From contig NZ_JNZA01000008.1 of NCBI RefSeq assembly GCF_000717345.1, forward strand, positions 186,001 through 250,000: DNA of 64,000 nucleotides, read 5' to 3'. Under the pieces are notes generated by a model, which did not search any database, was not told the DNA's origin, and saw nothing but the letters and a program-made list of their open reading frames with translations. The translations under genes were made by a program, and so were the position numbers. Within the stretch, counting starts at the first letter, position 1; every line of letters begins with the position of its first letter. The stretch is from Streptomyces lydicus. Its GTDB lineage: Bacteria; Actinomycetota; Actinomycetes; Streptomycetales; Streptomycetaceae. Below are positions 8,422 through 16,670 of this stretch, one piece after another.

Positions 8422-8449
8422 TGCCGCACCGTACGGGCACGGTGCGGCA
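8422..8449 (-). promoter_or_regulatory. Hairpin in the nadE leader
   Basis: TGCCGCACCGT (8422-8432) and ACGGTGCGGCA (8439-8449) pair perfectly with a 6-base loop, 22 bases upstream of nadE. It may terminate the upstream GH25 transcript (its stop is 110 bases away) or be a regulatory element for nadE. Sequence alone does not decide. Confidence 0.4.
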
Positions 8450-8558
8450 TCTGACAGGGTTCTGGCGCGGCCGCGGTCACCCGATGTGCCGTACGCCTAC
8501 GCAGGGTGTGGCCCGTGCGTACGCGCGGTGACGTGGATCCGCGTACCGGTAGGAAACC

Positions 8559-9113
8559 TTATGCCGGGTGCGCCCACTTCTTCAGGGCGGCCTTGCTGGA
8601 GAAGTCCGCGACGTCCTTGTCCAGGGGCCGGTCGGTGTACTGGTGGATGCGCCATTTCGCCTTGATCCGCGGATGTCCCGCGGTGACGTAGTCGGCGATC
8701 CACAGGCCGTCGGCCGCGTAGGACGTGGTGTCGTGGTTGAGCCAGAAATCGCGGTTGCAGTAGAGCAGCACGCGGTGCGTGGGACGCAGGTTCTTCACCG
8801 CGTGCAGGAACTGGTCCTTCTGCGCATCGCTGGCACACGTCCCCTCGCCGGTGCGCTCCCAGTCGCAGGCCAGGATGTCGCCGTGCACCGAGGCGCACTT
8901 CTCGACGAAATACCGCGCCTGGGCGGCGATATTCCCGGGCCACAGAAAGTGGTAGAAACCGACCACACATCCTGCTTTACGGGCCTTTGCCGCCTGCGTG
9001 TTCTGGTGGGGATTGATGTAGGAACGGCCTTCGGTCGCCTTGACGAAAACGAAGTCCAGCCCTTCGGCGGAATACGAGGTGTTGTAGGCGCTGACATCGA
9101 CACCGTGCAGCAT
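8559..9113 (-). CDS. GH25-type lysozyme (muramidase) domain protein
   Basis: 184 residues from an ATG with a perfect AGGAGG site. The protein is little more than a glycoside hydrolase family 25 barrel, which cleaves the MurNAc-GlcNAc bond of peptidoglycan. Visible family segments are GVDVSAYN at the start (first acidic residue), FVFVKATEG, VVGFYHFLWPG, the ACDWERTGEG strand with the DxE pair, VLLYCN, LWIADY and a WRIHQYTD end. There is no signal peptide and no binding module, so it is either cytoplasmic, exported by a non-classical route, or released on lysis. Codon third positions are less GC-rich than in its neighbours, which may indicate later acquisition. Confidence 0.85.
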   Translation of the reverse strand: MLHGVDVSAYNTSYSAEGLDFVFVKATEGRSYINPHQNTQAAKARKAGCVVGFYHFLWPGNIAAQARYFVEKCASVHGDILACDWERTGEGTCASDAQKDQFLHAVKNLRPTHRVLLYCNRDFWLNHDTTSYAADGLWIADYVTAGHPRIKAKWRIHQYTDRPLDKDVADFSSKAALKKWAHPA

Positions 9114-9524
9114 GAACGGCCTCCTGTCGATCGGACCTGCGGATGCGAAGCGCCAACTGCGCGAACCGCCCACGGTGTTGCCGGCTTTCCGGCGGTGTCC
9201 TCATTTACGTACGGGCTCGTGATCCGTGCGGGCCCGCGCTCTTTGCCGTGGTGTGTTCCGTGCGCTCCGTGCGTTTGTCTGTCCCGTTGCGATGCGTAGG
9301 TGTGCCGGTTCGTTCCAGCAGTTCAGCATGTTCCTCGGCGAAGACGCCAGAGAGTTGCCGGGAAGTTCCTTGCCGTACCGGCATATTGCGGCTCACGGGA
9401 GGGGACGGAACGGGGCGGATGTGCGCGGGCGTGAGTGCGGGGCCGGTCCCGCCGACCGGACCGGCCCCGCCGTGCAGGGGTGCGCCCGGCCGTCCGGCCG
9501 GGCGCGGGCGGCCGGGCTCGGGGG
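9114..9524. other. Intergenic region: GH25 promoter side and GT4 terminator
   Basis: 411 bases between two minus-strand genes. The part next to 9113 holds the GH25 ribosome site and presumably its promoter. The part next to 9525 holds the terminator hairpin. Base composition is visibly less GC-rich from about 9120 to 9400. A 63-codon minus-strand frame at 9205-9396 has no ribosome site and poor third-position GC, so I do not call it. Confidence 0.6.
9482..9505 (-). terminator. Terminator after the glycosyltransferase gene
   Basis: GCGCCCGGCC (9482-9491) and GGCCGGGCGC (9496-9505) form a perfect 10-bp stem with a GTCC loop, 20 bases past the stop of the minus-strand GT4 gene. Confidence 0.75.
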
Positions 9525-10745
9525 TCAGCGCCGCCGGGCCTGCCGCAGCAGCCGGCGCGCGCGGTTGCGGGCCCGTCCCACGGCGCGCCGCCAGGCGCGG
9601 GGGACGCGCGTCGAGTGCAGCTCGTCGAACAGGAGTTGGTAGCGCTCGGCGATCGGCTCCGGGGCGTAGCGGGCCGAACTCTCCAGCGCGGCCTCGGCCA
9701 TCTCCCGGCGGCGCTCGGGCGTCTCGATGAGTTCGAGCAGCCCGGCGGCCAGTGCCTGCCCGTCGCCGGGCGGGACCAGCAGCCCGTTGCTGCCGTGGTC
9801 GATGATTTCGGCGGGCCCCAAGGGGCAGTTGGTGCTCACGACGGGCACCCCGCAGCGCATGGCCTCGACGAGCGTCATGCCGAACGACTCGGCGTCCGAG
9901 GCCGACGCCACGATCGACGCCTTGGCGAACTCGGCCTCGATGGGCGAGCGCGGCCCGGTCAGTTCGGCCTGCTCGGCCAGCCCGAGGCCGTCGATCAGCC
10001 CCTGGAGCTGCGCCCGCTCGGCGCCGCCGCCGTGTATCCGCAGCCGCCAGTCGGGGTGCTTGGCGGCGACCGCGGAGAACGCCTCGATCAGCAGGTCGAA
10101 GCGCTTGCCGCGGACCAGCCGGCCAGCCGCGGCGATCACCTTCGAGGTGCCCGGGGACAGCGGCCCGGCCGGGGCGGGCACGATGTTCGGCACCGCCAGG
10201 ACCGGTACGCCCGGCAGCCGCATCCGCGCCCGGTAGACGGCGGCGTCCGCCTCGGTCGTGGTGACCAGGGCGTCCAGCGTCCGGTAGTGGTGGGCGAGTT
10301 CACGGCGCAGCGCCTTGCTGTGCGCGTCGTGACGCAGGTGCTCCTGGGCGATCCGCAGCGCCCGGCGGGGGCCGAAGCGGGCCAGGTAGACGTTGATGCC
10401 GGGGCGGGTGCCGATCAGCACGTCCGCGTCCGTGCCGCGCAGGAACTCCGCCGCGCGCAGGTCGATCAGCCGGCTGTACTGGTGGTGCCGCTTCTCGGTC
10501 AGCGGGAAGTCCTGCGCGGGCTCGGCGAAGAGCGGATCGGCCATGTCCGCGCTGCCCACCCGCGTGTCCACCAGCGGTACCAGCCGCACCCGGGGGTCCA
10601 GCGTGAACCGCGGGACCTCGCGGTGCCGCATCATCGAGACGACCTCGACGTCGTGCCGGTCGGCCAGCGCGGCGGCGAGGTTGAAGGTGGTGCGGATGGT
10701 GCCGCCGATGGCGTAGGCGTTGTGCAGCAGCAGAGTGATCTTCAT
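9525..10745 (-). CDS. Glycosyltransferase family 4 protein
   Basis: GT-B-fold retaining glycosyltransferase of 406 residues. The ATG encoding MKITLLLHNAYAIGGT is taken as start because the N-terminal Rossmann strand and the G-G loop begin there. The C-terminal half has the family landmarks: AAGRLVRGKRFDLLIEAF, WRLRIHGGGAERAQL, then the EAMRCGVPVVSTNCPLGPAEII segment, an E-x7-E-like sugar-nucleotide site. A basic C-terminus rich in Arg may touch membrane. The gene is monocistronic, with no sugar or wall-polymer cluster beside it, so donor and acceptor are unknown. Teichoic-acid-like or glycolipid substrates are possible. Confidence 0.9.
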   Translation of the reverse strand: MKITLLLHNAYAIGGTIRTTFNLAAALADRHDVEVVSMMRHREVPRFTLDPRVRLVPLVDTRVGSADMADPLFAEPAQDFPLTEKRHHQYSRLIDLRAAEFLRGTDADVLIGTRPGINVYLARFGPRRALRIAQEHLRHDAHSKALRRELAHHYRTLDALVTTTEADAAVYRARMRLPGVPVLAVPNIVPAPAGPLSPGTSKVIAAAGRLVRGKRFDLLIEAFSAVAAKHPDWRLRIHGGGAERAQLQGLIDGLGLAEQAELTGPRSPIEAEFAKASIVASASDAESFGMTLVEAMRCGVPVVSTNCPLGPAEIIDHGSNGLLVPPGDGQALAAGLLELIETPERRREMAEAALESSARYAPEPIAERYQLLFDELHSTRVPRAWRRAVGRARNRARRLLRQARRR

Positions 10746-10863
10746 GCGGTGTCGTGTTCTTCCCGAGGTGTGACCGGTCGTTCCGACCGGTGAGGGCCCC
10801 CGCCGCGGCACCGGGCCGCCGCGACCGGCCCGTCCGGCACGGGGGCCACCGTGTCGTCAAGGG

Positions 10864-10927
10864 GTAAGCCGAGGGCGTGGCGGGGGTGAGAGCGCGGTAA
10901 GAAGCACGGGTGAGAGCCGGGTAAGAA
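10864..10927 (+). promoter_or_regulatory. Phased GTRAG repeats, probable response-regulator operator
   Basis: Two 20-bp copies (10884-10903 and 10908-10927) differ at only two positions and each holds a GTGAG and a GTAAG exactly 11 bases apart (10886/10897 and 10910/10921). A further GTAAG is at 10864, 22 bases from the first. Direct repeats with 11-bp period are how OmpR/PhoB winged-helix regulators bind. The array ends about 60 bases before the regulator's own GTG, so autoregulation is likely. Confidence 0.55.
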
Positions 10928-10986
10928 AGCCGCCGCCGGTCCGGCCGCCGGCCGCCGCACCCCGGTGACCTTGGCAGACTTGCCGG

Positions 10987-11745
10987 GTGACGCATTCCGT
11001 ACTGCTCGCCGAGGACGACCGCCCCATCCGCACCGCGCTGGAGCGCGCCCTGACCCTGGAGGGGTACCGGGTCACCGCCGTCGCGGACGGGATCCAGGCG
11101 CTGGCCGCCGCCCACCGCGAGCGGCCGGACGTGATCCTGCTGGACGTGATGATGCCCGGCATCGACGGGCTCCAGGTGTGCCAGGTGCTGCGGGCCGAGC
11201 AGGACCGCACCCCGATCCTGATGCTGACCGCCCGGGTCGAGACGGCCGACCGGATCGCCGGCCTGGACGCCGGCGCCGACGACTACGTGGTCAAGCCGTT
11301 CGAGGTCGAGGAGGTCTTCGCCCGGCTGCGGGCGCTGCTGCGGCGCACGACGGCGGGGGACGGCGCCACGGCCGGCACCGGCACGGAGACCGCCGGCGAG
11401 GCGGGGGAGCCGGGCGAGGCGTCCGCCGCCCGGGCGGCCGACAGCGGTGTCGTGGAGGCGGCCGACCTGCGGATCGACGGCCCCTCGCGCCGGGCCTGGC
11501 GCGGTGACCGCGAGCTGGAGCTGACCCGGACCGAGTTCGAGCTGCTGGAGCTGCTGGCCCGCAACGCCGGGATCGTCCTGGACCACTCGACGATCTACGA
11601 CCGGATCTGGGGCTACGACTTCGGGCCCGGCTCCAAGAACCTCGCGGTGTACGTCGGCTATCTGCGCCGCAAGGTCGACGTCCCGGGCAGCCGCCCGCTG
11701 ATCCACACCGTGCGGGGCGTCGGCTACGTCCTGCGGGAGGACTGA
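10987..11745 (+). CDS. OmpR/PhoB-family response regulator
   Basis: Cytosolic DNA-binding response regulator, 252 residues. The receiver domain (1-120) has the acidic pair D10/D11, the phospho-acceptor Asp at about 53 in LLDVMMPG, and the conserved Lys at about 103 in VVKPF. An unusually long Ala/Gly/Glu-rich linker (about 122-150) leads to the winged-helix domain, with [17 protein letters not shown] and the [10 protein letters not shown] recognition region. It lies one base upstream of its histidine kinase. The GTG has no Shine-Dalgarno; a CAGACT hexamer at 10975-10980 fits a leaderless start. The phased repeats just upstream are the probable target. The pair resembles MprA/MprB of actinobacteria. 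Confidence 0.93.
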   Translation: MTHSVLLAEDDRPIRTALERALTLEGYRVTAVADGIQALAAAHRERPDVILLDVMMPGIDGLQVCQVLRAEQDRTPILMLTARVETADRIAGLDAGADDYVVKPFEVEEVFARLRALLRRTTAGDGATAGTGTETAGEAGEPGEASAARAADSGVVEAADLRIDGPSRRAWRGDRELELTRTEFELLELLARNAGIVLDHSTIYDRIWGYDFGPGSKNLAVYVGYLRRKVDVPGSRPLIHTVRGVGYVLRED

Positions 11746-11746
11746 G

Positions 11747-13297
11747 ATGCGCCCGCCGCGCCGCCGTACCGAGGAGGACGGGACCGCGCCCGCCGCCCGG
11801 CGGCCGGGCCGGCTGCGCGCCCGGCTGCGCTCCTGGGCGGCGTCCTGGCGGCGGGGCGGCCGGGACGCCTGGCTGCGCACCCGCAGGCCCGCCAGTCTGC
11901 GGACCGCCTTCGCGGTGGCGTTCGCCGTGGGCGCGGCGGGGGTGACCGTGCTCGTCGGGTTCCTGAGCTACGACGCGGCGGCGCGGCTGGTGCGGGTGGA
12001 CGAGAAGTCGGTGTTCTCCGAGGTCGTACGGGATCTGCGGGCCCAGGTCCAGGAGAAGCCGTTCCAGCCCGCCGACTACGCGACCTCCGACCCCGATCAC
12101 GACGGGCCGCGCGACGACCTGACCCGGCCCACCCGTACGGACGTGCAGGTCCTGGGGGCCGGCGGCCGGGTCGTGGAACTGGGGCGGCCGGCCCTCCCCG
12201 TCGGGTCCCAGGAGCGCCGGATCGCCTCGGACCGGCAGCCCGGCCGGTACGCACAGCGCGAGGCGGACATCGGCGACGAGGAGTACCACGTCGCGACCGT
12301 GGCGCTCGGCGGTGGCCGGGGCGCGGTGCAGGTGGCCCAGAAGTTCAGCGAGACCGAGGACCTGCTCTCCGCGCTCCAGCAGCGCACCGCACTGCTGGCG
12401 GCCGCGGTCATCGCGCTGGCCGGCGCGGGCGGCTGGTGGCTGGCACGCCGGATCACCGGCCGGCTGGTGCGGCTGACCTCGGTCGCCGAGAGCGTGGCGG
12501 AGCACGGGCGGCTGGACGTACCGGTCCCGGTGGCGGGCCGCGACGAGGTCGCCCGGCTGGGCCGGGCCTTCGACGACATGCTCGGGCGGCTGGCCAGCGC
12601 CGTCCAGGACCAGCAGCGCCTCGTCCAGGACGCCGGGCACGAACTGCGCACCCCGCTGACCTCGCTCCGGACGAACATCTCGCTGCTCAAGCGGTTCGAC
12701 GAGCTGCCGTCGGACGCCCGCGAGGAACTGCTCGCCGACCTGGCGGGGGAGGCCCGGGAGCTCAGCGACCTGGTCAACGAGCTGGTCGATCTGGCGGCGG
12801 GCCAGGGCGACGACGACCCGCTGTCCGACGTGAACCTGGCCGACGTCGCGGAGAAGGCGGCGGCCTCGGCCCGCCGCCGCACCGGCCGGGAGATCGCGGT
12901 ACGGACCGTCCGGCCGGCCGTCGTCGAGGGCCGGCCCGCCGCGCTGAGCCGGGCGCTGACCAATCTGCTGGAGAACGCCGCCAAATTCGACGCGGGCGGC
13001 ACCGAGCCGATCGAGGTCCTCGTCACCGGGGCCCGCATCGAGGTCCTCGACCGCGGCCCGGGCATCGCCGAGGCCGACCTCACCCGGGTCTTCGACCGCT
13101 TCTACCGCGCGCCGGCCGCCCGCGGCCTCCCCGGCTCCGGGCTCGGCCTCGCCATCGTCCGCGAGATCGCCACCGCCCACGGCGGCCACGCGTTCGCCAC
13201 CCACCGGCCGGGCGGCGGCGCCACCCTGGGCTTCACGGTGGGCCGGGGCCGGCGCACCGGAAGGAACGAGGACGCGGGAAGCCGGGGCGGGGCCTGA
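11747..13297 (+). CDS. Sensor histidine kinase (MprB-like)
   Basis: Membrane sensor of 516 residues that phosphorylates the regulator encoded one base upstream. A long Arg-rich cytosolic N-terminus precedes TM1 (about 52-74). An extracytoplasmic sensor of ~135 residues with many charged residues follows, then TM2 (about 214-232), a HAMP linker to ~285 and the kinase core. The H-box is [16 protein letters not shown] with phospho-acceptor His near 298; the N-box [11 protein letters not shown]1 [11 protein letters not shown]-box RFYRA and G2 [11 protein letters not shown] are all present. The signal is unknown; MprB-type relatives respond to envelope stress. It is followed by 234 bases without a gene. 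Confidence 0.93.
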   Translation: MRPPRRRTEEDGTAPAARRPGRLRARLRSWAASWRRGGRDAWLRTRRPASLRTAFAVAFAVGAAGVTVLVGFLSYDAAARLVRVDEKSVFSEVVRDLRAQVQEKPFQPADYATSDPDHDGPRDDLTRPTRTDVQVLGAGGRVVELGRPALPVGSQERRIASDRQPGRYAQREADIGDEEYHVATVALGGGRGAVQVAQKFSETEDLLSALQQRTALLAAAVIALAGAGGWWLARRITGRLVRLTSVAESVAEHGRLDVPVPVAGRDEVARLGRAFDDMLGRLASAVQDQQRLVQDAGHELRTPLTSLRTNISLLKRFDELPSDAREELLADLAGEARELSDLVNELVDLAAGQGDDDPLSDVNLADVAEKAAASARRRTGREIAVRTVRPAVVEGRPAALSRALTNLLENAAKFDAGGTEPIEVLVTGARIEVLDRGPGIAEADLTRVFDRFYRAPAARGLPGSGLGLAIVREIATAHGGHAFATHRPGGGATLGFTVGRGRRTGRNEDAGSRGGA

Positions 13298-13531
13298 AGC
13301 GTGTCGCGGAAGGCTGCGGGACGGGCATGTCCCTTGCCTGCCTGCCACCTCCACGCCGCGGTCGTCTTCCGCCGGTCCGCCCCCGAGAGCGAGTGCCGTA
13401 CGTCATAGTGATGCGTGCGCCCGCGGGGTGGGAGGGGCGTCCGGGTTCACCCGGGAACGGGTGGTCCCCTGAAGCCGATTCGCCTGTGAACAACGGCAGT
13501 TGAAGCAGATCGCAGACACATAGGGGGAGCA

Positions 13532-15124
13532 GTGTCCGAGCAGACACGACCGGGCCGCTTGGTCGGTGGGCGCTACCGCCTGGAGGAGGCCCTGGGCGGC
13601 GGAGGGTTCGGCCGTGTCTGGAGGGCTCATGACCGGACCCTGGATGTCGACGTCGCCGTCAAAGAGGTCTGGCTCCCCCCGGCGACATCCGAGACGGAGC
13701 ACGCGCAACGACTGGTACGAGCGGAGCGGGAGGCCCGCAACGCCGCCAAGCTGCGCTCCCACCCCTGTGTCGTCGCCGTCCACGATGTGGTCATCGAGGA
13801 CGGGGCGCCGTGGATCGTCATGGAACTCGTCGAAGGCGCCAACCTGGCCGACAGGCTCGCCGAGAACGGCCCGATGCCGGTGGCGGACGTCGCGCGGATC
13901 GCCGGCGAACTGCTGGAAGGTCTCGGAGCCGCACACCAGGCGGGAATCGTCCACCGGGACGTGAAGCCCACCAATGTGATGCTCACCCGCGACGGCCGGG
14001 CCCTGCTCGCCGACTTCGGCATCGCTGTCCACAAGGGTGATACGGCCGTCACCACGACCGGAGGGCTGATCGGCTCGCTGGAATACATGGCGCCGGAGCG
14101 GTTCGACGGTGTCGACTCCGGTGGCGCGGGAGACCTGTACTCCCTGGGCGTGACGCTGTACCAGGCGCTGGAGGGGGTGTCCCCGTTCCACCGCGACACC
14201 CCCACGGAGACCCTGTCCGCCGTGGTACTCGGACAGGCGCCCGCCCCTCAACGCGCGGGCCGCCTGGGCCCGTTGATCACCTGGCTGCTGGACAAGGACC
14301 CCGCCAACCGGCCAACCGTCGCGCAGGCCCGGGCCGTGATCGACGGGGCCCCGTCGCCCCGGGAGCGCCCCGGGGGCCCAGCGGAGCCGGTCAAGGCGGC
14401 GGATCCCGGAGGGGCCGCGGAGGCCCAGGAGGTCCAGGAGGTCCAAGAGGTCCAAGGGATCCAGGAGGTCCAGGAGGTTCAAGAGGTCCAGGGGATCCAG
14501 GAGCCCCCGATTTCTCCGGCGGCCTCCGAAGCGCCCACGCGCCCCGTTCCCCCGGCGGCTCCCACCCTCCCGCTCCCCCCGCCGCCGGAGCCGAGCCCGC
14601 GCCGCCCTCGCGCGCTCGTCGTCGCGGGCGCCGCTGTCGTCGTCGCGGCCGTCATCGGGGGGATCATCGCCCTCACGGCGAGCGGCGACGGCGACGCCGC
14701 CGACACCGGCGCGAGCACCCCGCCGAGCTCCTCGGCCCCGGACCGGGCCGGAGCGGGTGACGCGTCGGGATCCTCGTCCGGCGGCAGCGGCGGCCTCACC
14801 ACCGAGGCCGGTTGCGAGAACTGGTCCGAGACCGTCAAGAAGTGGGACCGGATCGTCACGTCCGACCGCTACGGCAACGGCAAGGCACCGATCGAGGACC
14901 TGCTCCGGGAGATCCAGGACCTGGACCGGGCCAACCTCGCCAAGGCGACGAAACCGGCGGTCAAAGCGGGGCTGCAAAAGGACCTGGCAGGCGCCACCAA
15001 GGCCCTCGACGCCCACCGCTCCGGCGACGAGCGGGGCTTCAGCAAAGTGCTGTACGAACGCGCCTCCAGCGGCATGGACATGGTCAGCGCCTGCCACGGG
15101 TTGGATTCCTCGTCAGGGTCCTGA
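13532..15124 (+). CDS. Membrane Ser/Thr protein kinase with repeat linker
   Basis: PknB-type eukaryotic-like kinase, 530 residues from a GTG with AGGGGGAG upstream. The cytosolic kinase domain (about 14-270) is complete: glycine loop LGGGGFG (21-27), Lys44 in VAVKEV, HRDVKPTN at 141-148, DFG at 161-163, APE at 187-189. A linker at 297-323 is made of tandem E-V-Q and G-I-Q triplets from a 9-bp DNA repeat, then a Pro-rich stretch. One membrane segment (361-383) leads to a Ser/Gly spacer and an external domain of ~120 residues with a Cys pair (VSACHG near the end). No PASTA repeats, so it is not the wall-sensing PknB itself. Substrates are unknown. Confidence 0.93.
   Translation: MSEQTRPGRLVGGRYRLEEALGGGGFGRVWRAHDRTLDVDVAVKEVWLPPATSETEHAQRLVRAEREARNAAKLRSHPCVVAVHDVVIEDGAPWIVMELVEGANLADRLAENGPMPVADVARIAGELLEGLGAAHQAGIVHRDVKPTNVMLTRDGRALLADFGIAVHKGDTAVTTTGGLIGSLEYMAPERFDGVDSGGAGDLYSLGVTLYQALEGVSPFHRDTPTETLSAVVLGQAPAPQRAGRLGPLITWLLDKDPANRPTVAQARAVIDGAPSPRERPGGPAEPVKAADPGGAAEAQEVQEVQEVQGIQEVQEVQEVQGIQEPPISPAASEAPTRPVPPAAPTLPLPPPPEPSPRRPRALVVAGAAVVVAAVIGGIIALTASGDGDAADTGASTPPSSSAPDRAGAGDASGSSSGGSGGLTTEAGCENWSETVKKWDRIVTSDRYGNGKAPIEDLLREIQDLDRANLAKATKPAVKAGLQKDLAGATKALDAHRSGDERGFSKVLYERASSGMDMVSACHGLDSSSGS
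14420..14500 (+). repeat. Nine 9-bp units inside the Ser/Thr kinase gene
   Basis: Nine in-frame copies of a GAGGTCCAG-like unit. Units 2-5 and 6-9 form a 36-bp higher-order repeat: three GAGGTCCAR-type units, then GGGATCCAG. They encode E-A-Q, then twice three E-V-Q plus one G-I-Q. The copy number could change by slippage without breaking the frame. Confidence 0.9.
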
Positions 15125-15140
15125 CCCCTCTCCACGGCCC

Positions 15141-15164
15141 AGCGGGCCTCCCGGCCGGCCCGCT
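15141..15164. terminator. Bidirectional terminator, kinase / M56 protease
   Basis: AGCGGGCC (15141-15148) and GGCCCGCT (15157-15164) pair around an 8-base loop between convergent stops at 15124 and 15166. Confidence 0.6.
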
Positions 15165-15165
15165 C

Positions 15166-16137
15166 TCAGTGCCCGGTCGTCTCTCCCTGGGCGACCTCGA
15201 CGGTCTGGTGCAGGTCGGCGGCGGCGTCCAGGGCGGAGGCCGCGGAGAAGGTGACGCAGGTGAGCAGGGCCGCGGCGATCAGCCGGCGGCCGCGGAAGCC
15301 GGTGCGCAGGGCGGGGGTGTGCGGCTCGGGGGCGGGGGTGAGCAGGGCCGCGACCCGGCGCGGCACCGGGCCGGCGGTCGCGGCCAGGACGGTGCGGGGA
15401 CGGTACGGCGCGGGGGCGTCCGGGCGGGCGGCCAGCGCGGCGCGGCCGATGGCGCGGGCGGTCAGCCGGCGGTCGCCGACCCGGGACGCCGCCGACTCGT
15501 CGGCCCAGCGCTCCAGCGCGAAGGCCAGCGGGGCGCGCAGCGAGCGCAGCAGGGGGTGGCAGGCGGCGGCCAGCGCGACCGTGAGCAGGAAGAGGTGGTG
15601 CCGCCCCGCGAGGTGGGCCCGCTCATGGGCGAACAGCGCCTCCCGCTCGGCCGGCGACAGCGCGCGCAGCATGCCGGCCGTGACCACCACCCGTCCTGGC
15701 CGTCCCGGCCCTCCCGGCAGGGCGTAGGCGTCGGGCGCGGCATCGGGGAGCACGCACAGGTCGCCGGAGACCGGGTGCGCGGCGGTGCCGCGGCGGGCGG
15801 CCCGCAGCTCGCCGCGGTGCCGGGCGGTGCGGTACGCCACCGCGCACGCGCAGGCGGAGAGCAGCCCGACGGCCACCCACGCGGCCGGGACCGACACGGC
15901 CGGATCGTCGCCGAGCAGCGGCAGCGAGAGGTGTTCCAGCGCGGCGACCGGCGGCAGCCGCAGCGCGCCGGCGGTGGCCAGCAGGCCGAGCGCGGCGGTC
16001 GTGCAGCCGGCCAGCAGGGCGGCGCAGCCGGTCAGCAGCCAGGCCGCGGGGCGCGGCGGCAGCGACTCGGCCAGCCGGCGGGCGGCCGGCACCGCGAGCA
16101 GCGGCATCAGCAGCGGGATCCAAACGGCGAAGATCAC
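15166..16137 (-). CDS. M56-family membrane metalloprotease (BlaR1/MecR1-like, no sensor domain)
   Basis: Integral-membrane zinc protease of 323 residues. Hydrophobic segments lie at about 3-18, 31-58, 83-101, 181-195 and 286-302. The cytosolic-side zinc motif is HERAH at 171-175 with a likely third ligand in ERWADES (209-215). In BlaR1/MecR1 this domain cleaves, directly or indirectly, the BlaI/MecI repressor after beta-lactam binding, but here no penicillin-binding sensor domain follows the last membrane segment. Its start overlaps the stop of the BlaI-type gene by four bases (ATGA), so the two are translationally coupled. The signal and substrate are inferred from the family pairing. Confidence 0.88.
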   Translation of the reverse strand: MIFAVWIPLLMPLLAVPAARRLAESLPPRPAAWLLTGCAALLAGCTTAALGLLATAGALRLPPVAALEHLSLPLLGDDPAVSVPAAWVAVGLLSACACAVAYRTARHRGELRAARRGTAAHPVSGDLCVLPDAAPDAYALPGGPGRPGRVVVTAGMLRALSPAEREALFAHERAHLAGRHHLFLLTVALAAACHPLLRSLRAPLAFALERWADESAASRVGDRRLTARAIGRAALAARPDAPAPYRPRTVLAATAGPVPRRVAALLTPAPEPHTPALRTGFRGRRLIAAALLTCVTFSAASALDAAADLHQTVEVAQGETTGH

Positions 16138-16556
16138 GGGGCGGCCCCGGGTCCGGTCCGCGGGCCGGCGTCCGGCGTCGGGTCGGCGCCCGCGCCCTCC
16201 AGGAGGGTGCGCAGCAGCTGCTCGTCCTCGTCGGTCAGCTGCGAGACGAAGCGGGCCAGCGCGGTGCCGCGGTCGTCCTGCTTGTCGAGTTCGCTGCGCA
16301 TCCGCCGGGCGGTCAGCCCCGCGGAGTCCTGTATCGGTGAGTAGGCGAAGCCCCGGCCGGCTCTGGAGCGGGAGACCACGCCCTTGTCGTGCAGCCGGGT
16401 GAGGATCGTGGTGACGGTCGTACGGGCCAGCCGGCCCCCGAGGGCGCCCTGCACCTCGGCCGGGCTCAGCGGCACCCCGGCCGTCCAGAGCGCGGCGAGC
16501 ACGCTCGCCTCCAGCTCGCCGGCGGGGCGTCGCCGCGCGGGTGGGGTCTGCGACAT
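16134..16556 (-). CDS. BlaI/MecI/CopY-family transcriptional repressor
   Basis: Winged-helix repressor of 140 residues. The DNA-binding half (about 11-75) has LEASVLAALW, the LSPAEVQ helix, the ARTTVTTILTRLHDKGVVSR recognition region (20 residues) and the wing GRGFAYSP. The dimerisation helix follows, and the last ~20 residues are an extra Ala/Pro/Gly tail. Repressors of this family are inactivated by proteolysis or by a co-factor; the coupled M56 protease downstream is the expected antagonist. Two GTCTAC-N6-GTAGaC sites lie 24-60 bases upstream, in the region shared with the divergent dedA-type operon, so it probably represses both itself and that operon. Confidence 0.93.
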   Translation of the reverse strand: MSQTPPARRRPAGELEASVLAALWTAGVPLSPAEVQGALGGRLARTTVTTILTRLHDKGVVSRSRAGRGFAYSPIQDSAGLTARRMRSELDKQDDRGTALARFVSQLTDEDEQLLRTLLEGAGADPTPDAGPRTGPGAAP

Positions 16557-16579
16557 GGAACGCCCTTCAGCTGATCGTC

Positions 16580-16616
16580 GTCTACAGTTCCGTAGACCGT
16601 CTACGTGACTGTAGTC
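16580..16616. promoter_or_regulatory. Double BlaI-type operator between divergent operons
   Basis: Site A is GTCTAC-AGTTCC-GTAGAC at 16580-16597. Site B is GTCTAC-GTGACT-GTAGTC at 16599-16616, one mismatch in the last half. The centres are 19 bp apart. The outer arms also form CTACAGT/ACTGTAG and the centre CGTAGAC-C-GTCTACG. The TACA/TGTA core matches known BlaI/MecI operators. It lies between the repressor start (16556) and the DedA start (16671). Confidence 0.75.
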
Positions 16617-16670
16617 GGTCGGGCCGGCCGCCCGGCAGGCCCGCAACCCATTATGGGAGGGGCCACCGAC

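Noticed and set aside
9205..9396. 63-codon minus-strand frame between GH25 and GT4 genes
   Set aside because: No ribosome site, third codon positions not GC-biased and no recognisable domain; treated as non-coding.
15166..16556. A beta-lactamase regulation locus (blaR1-blaI with a beta-lactamase)
   Set aside because: No beta-lactamase or penicillin-sensor domain is encoded here; the operon opposite the repressor is DedA - PAP2 - PAP2.
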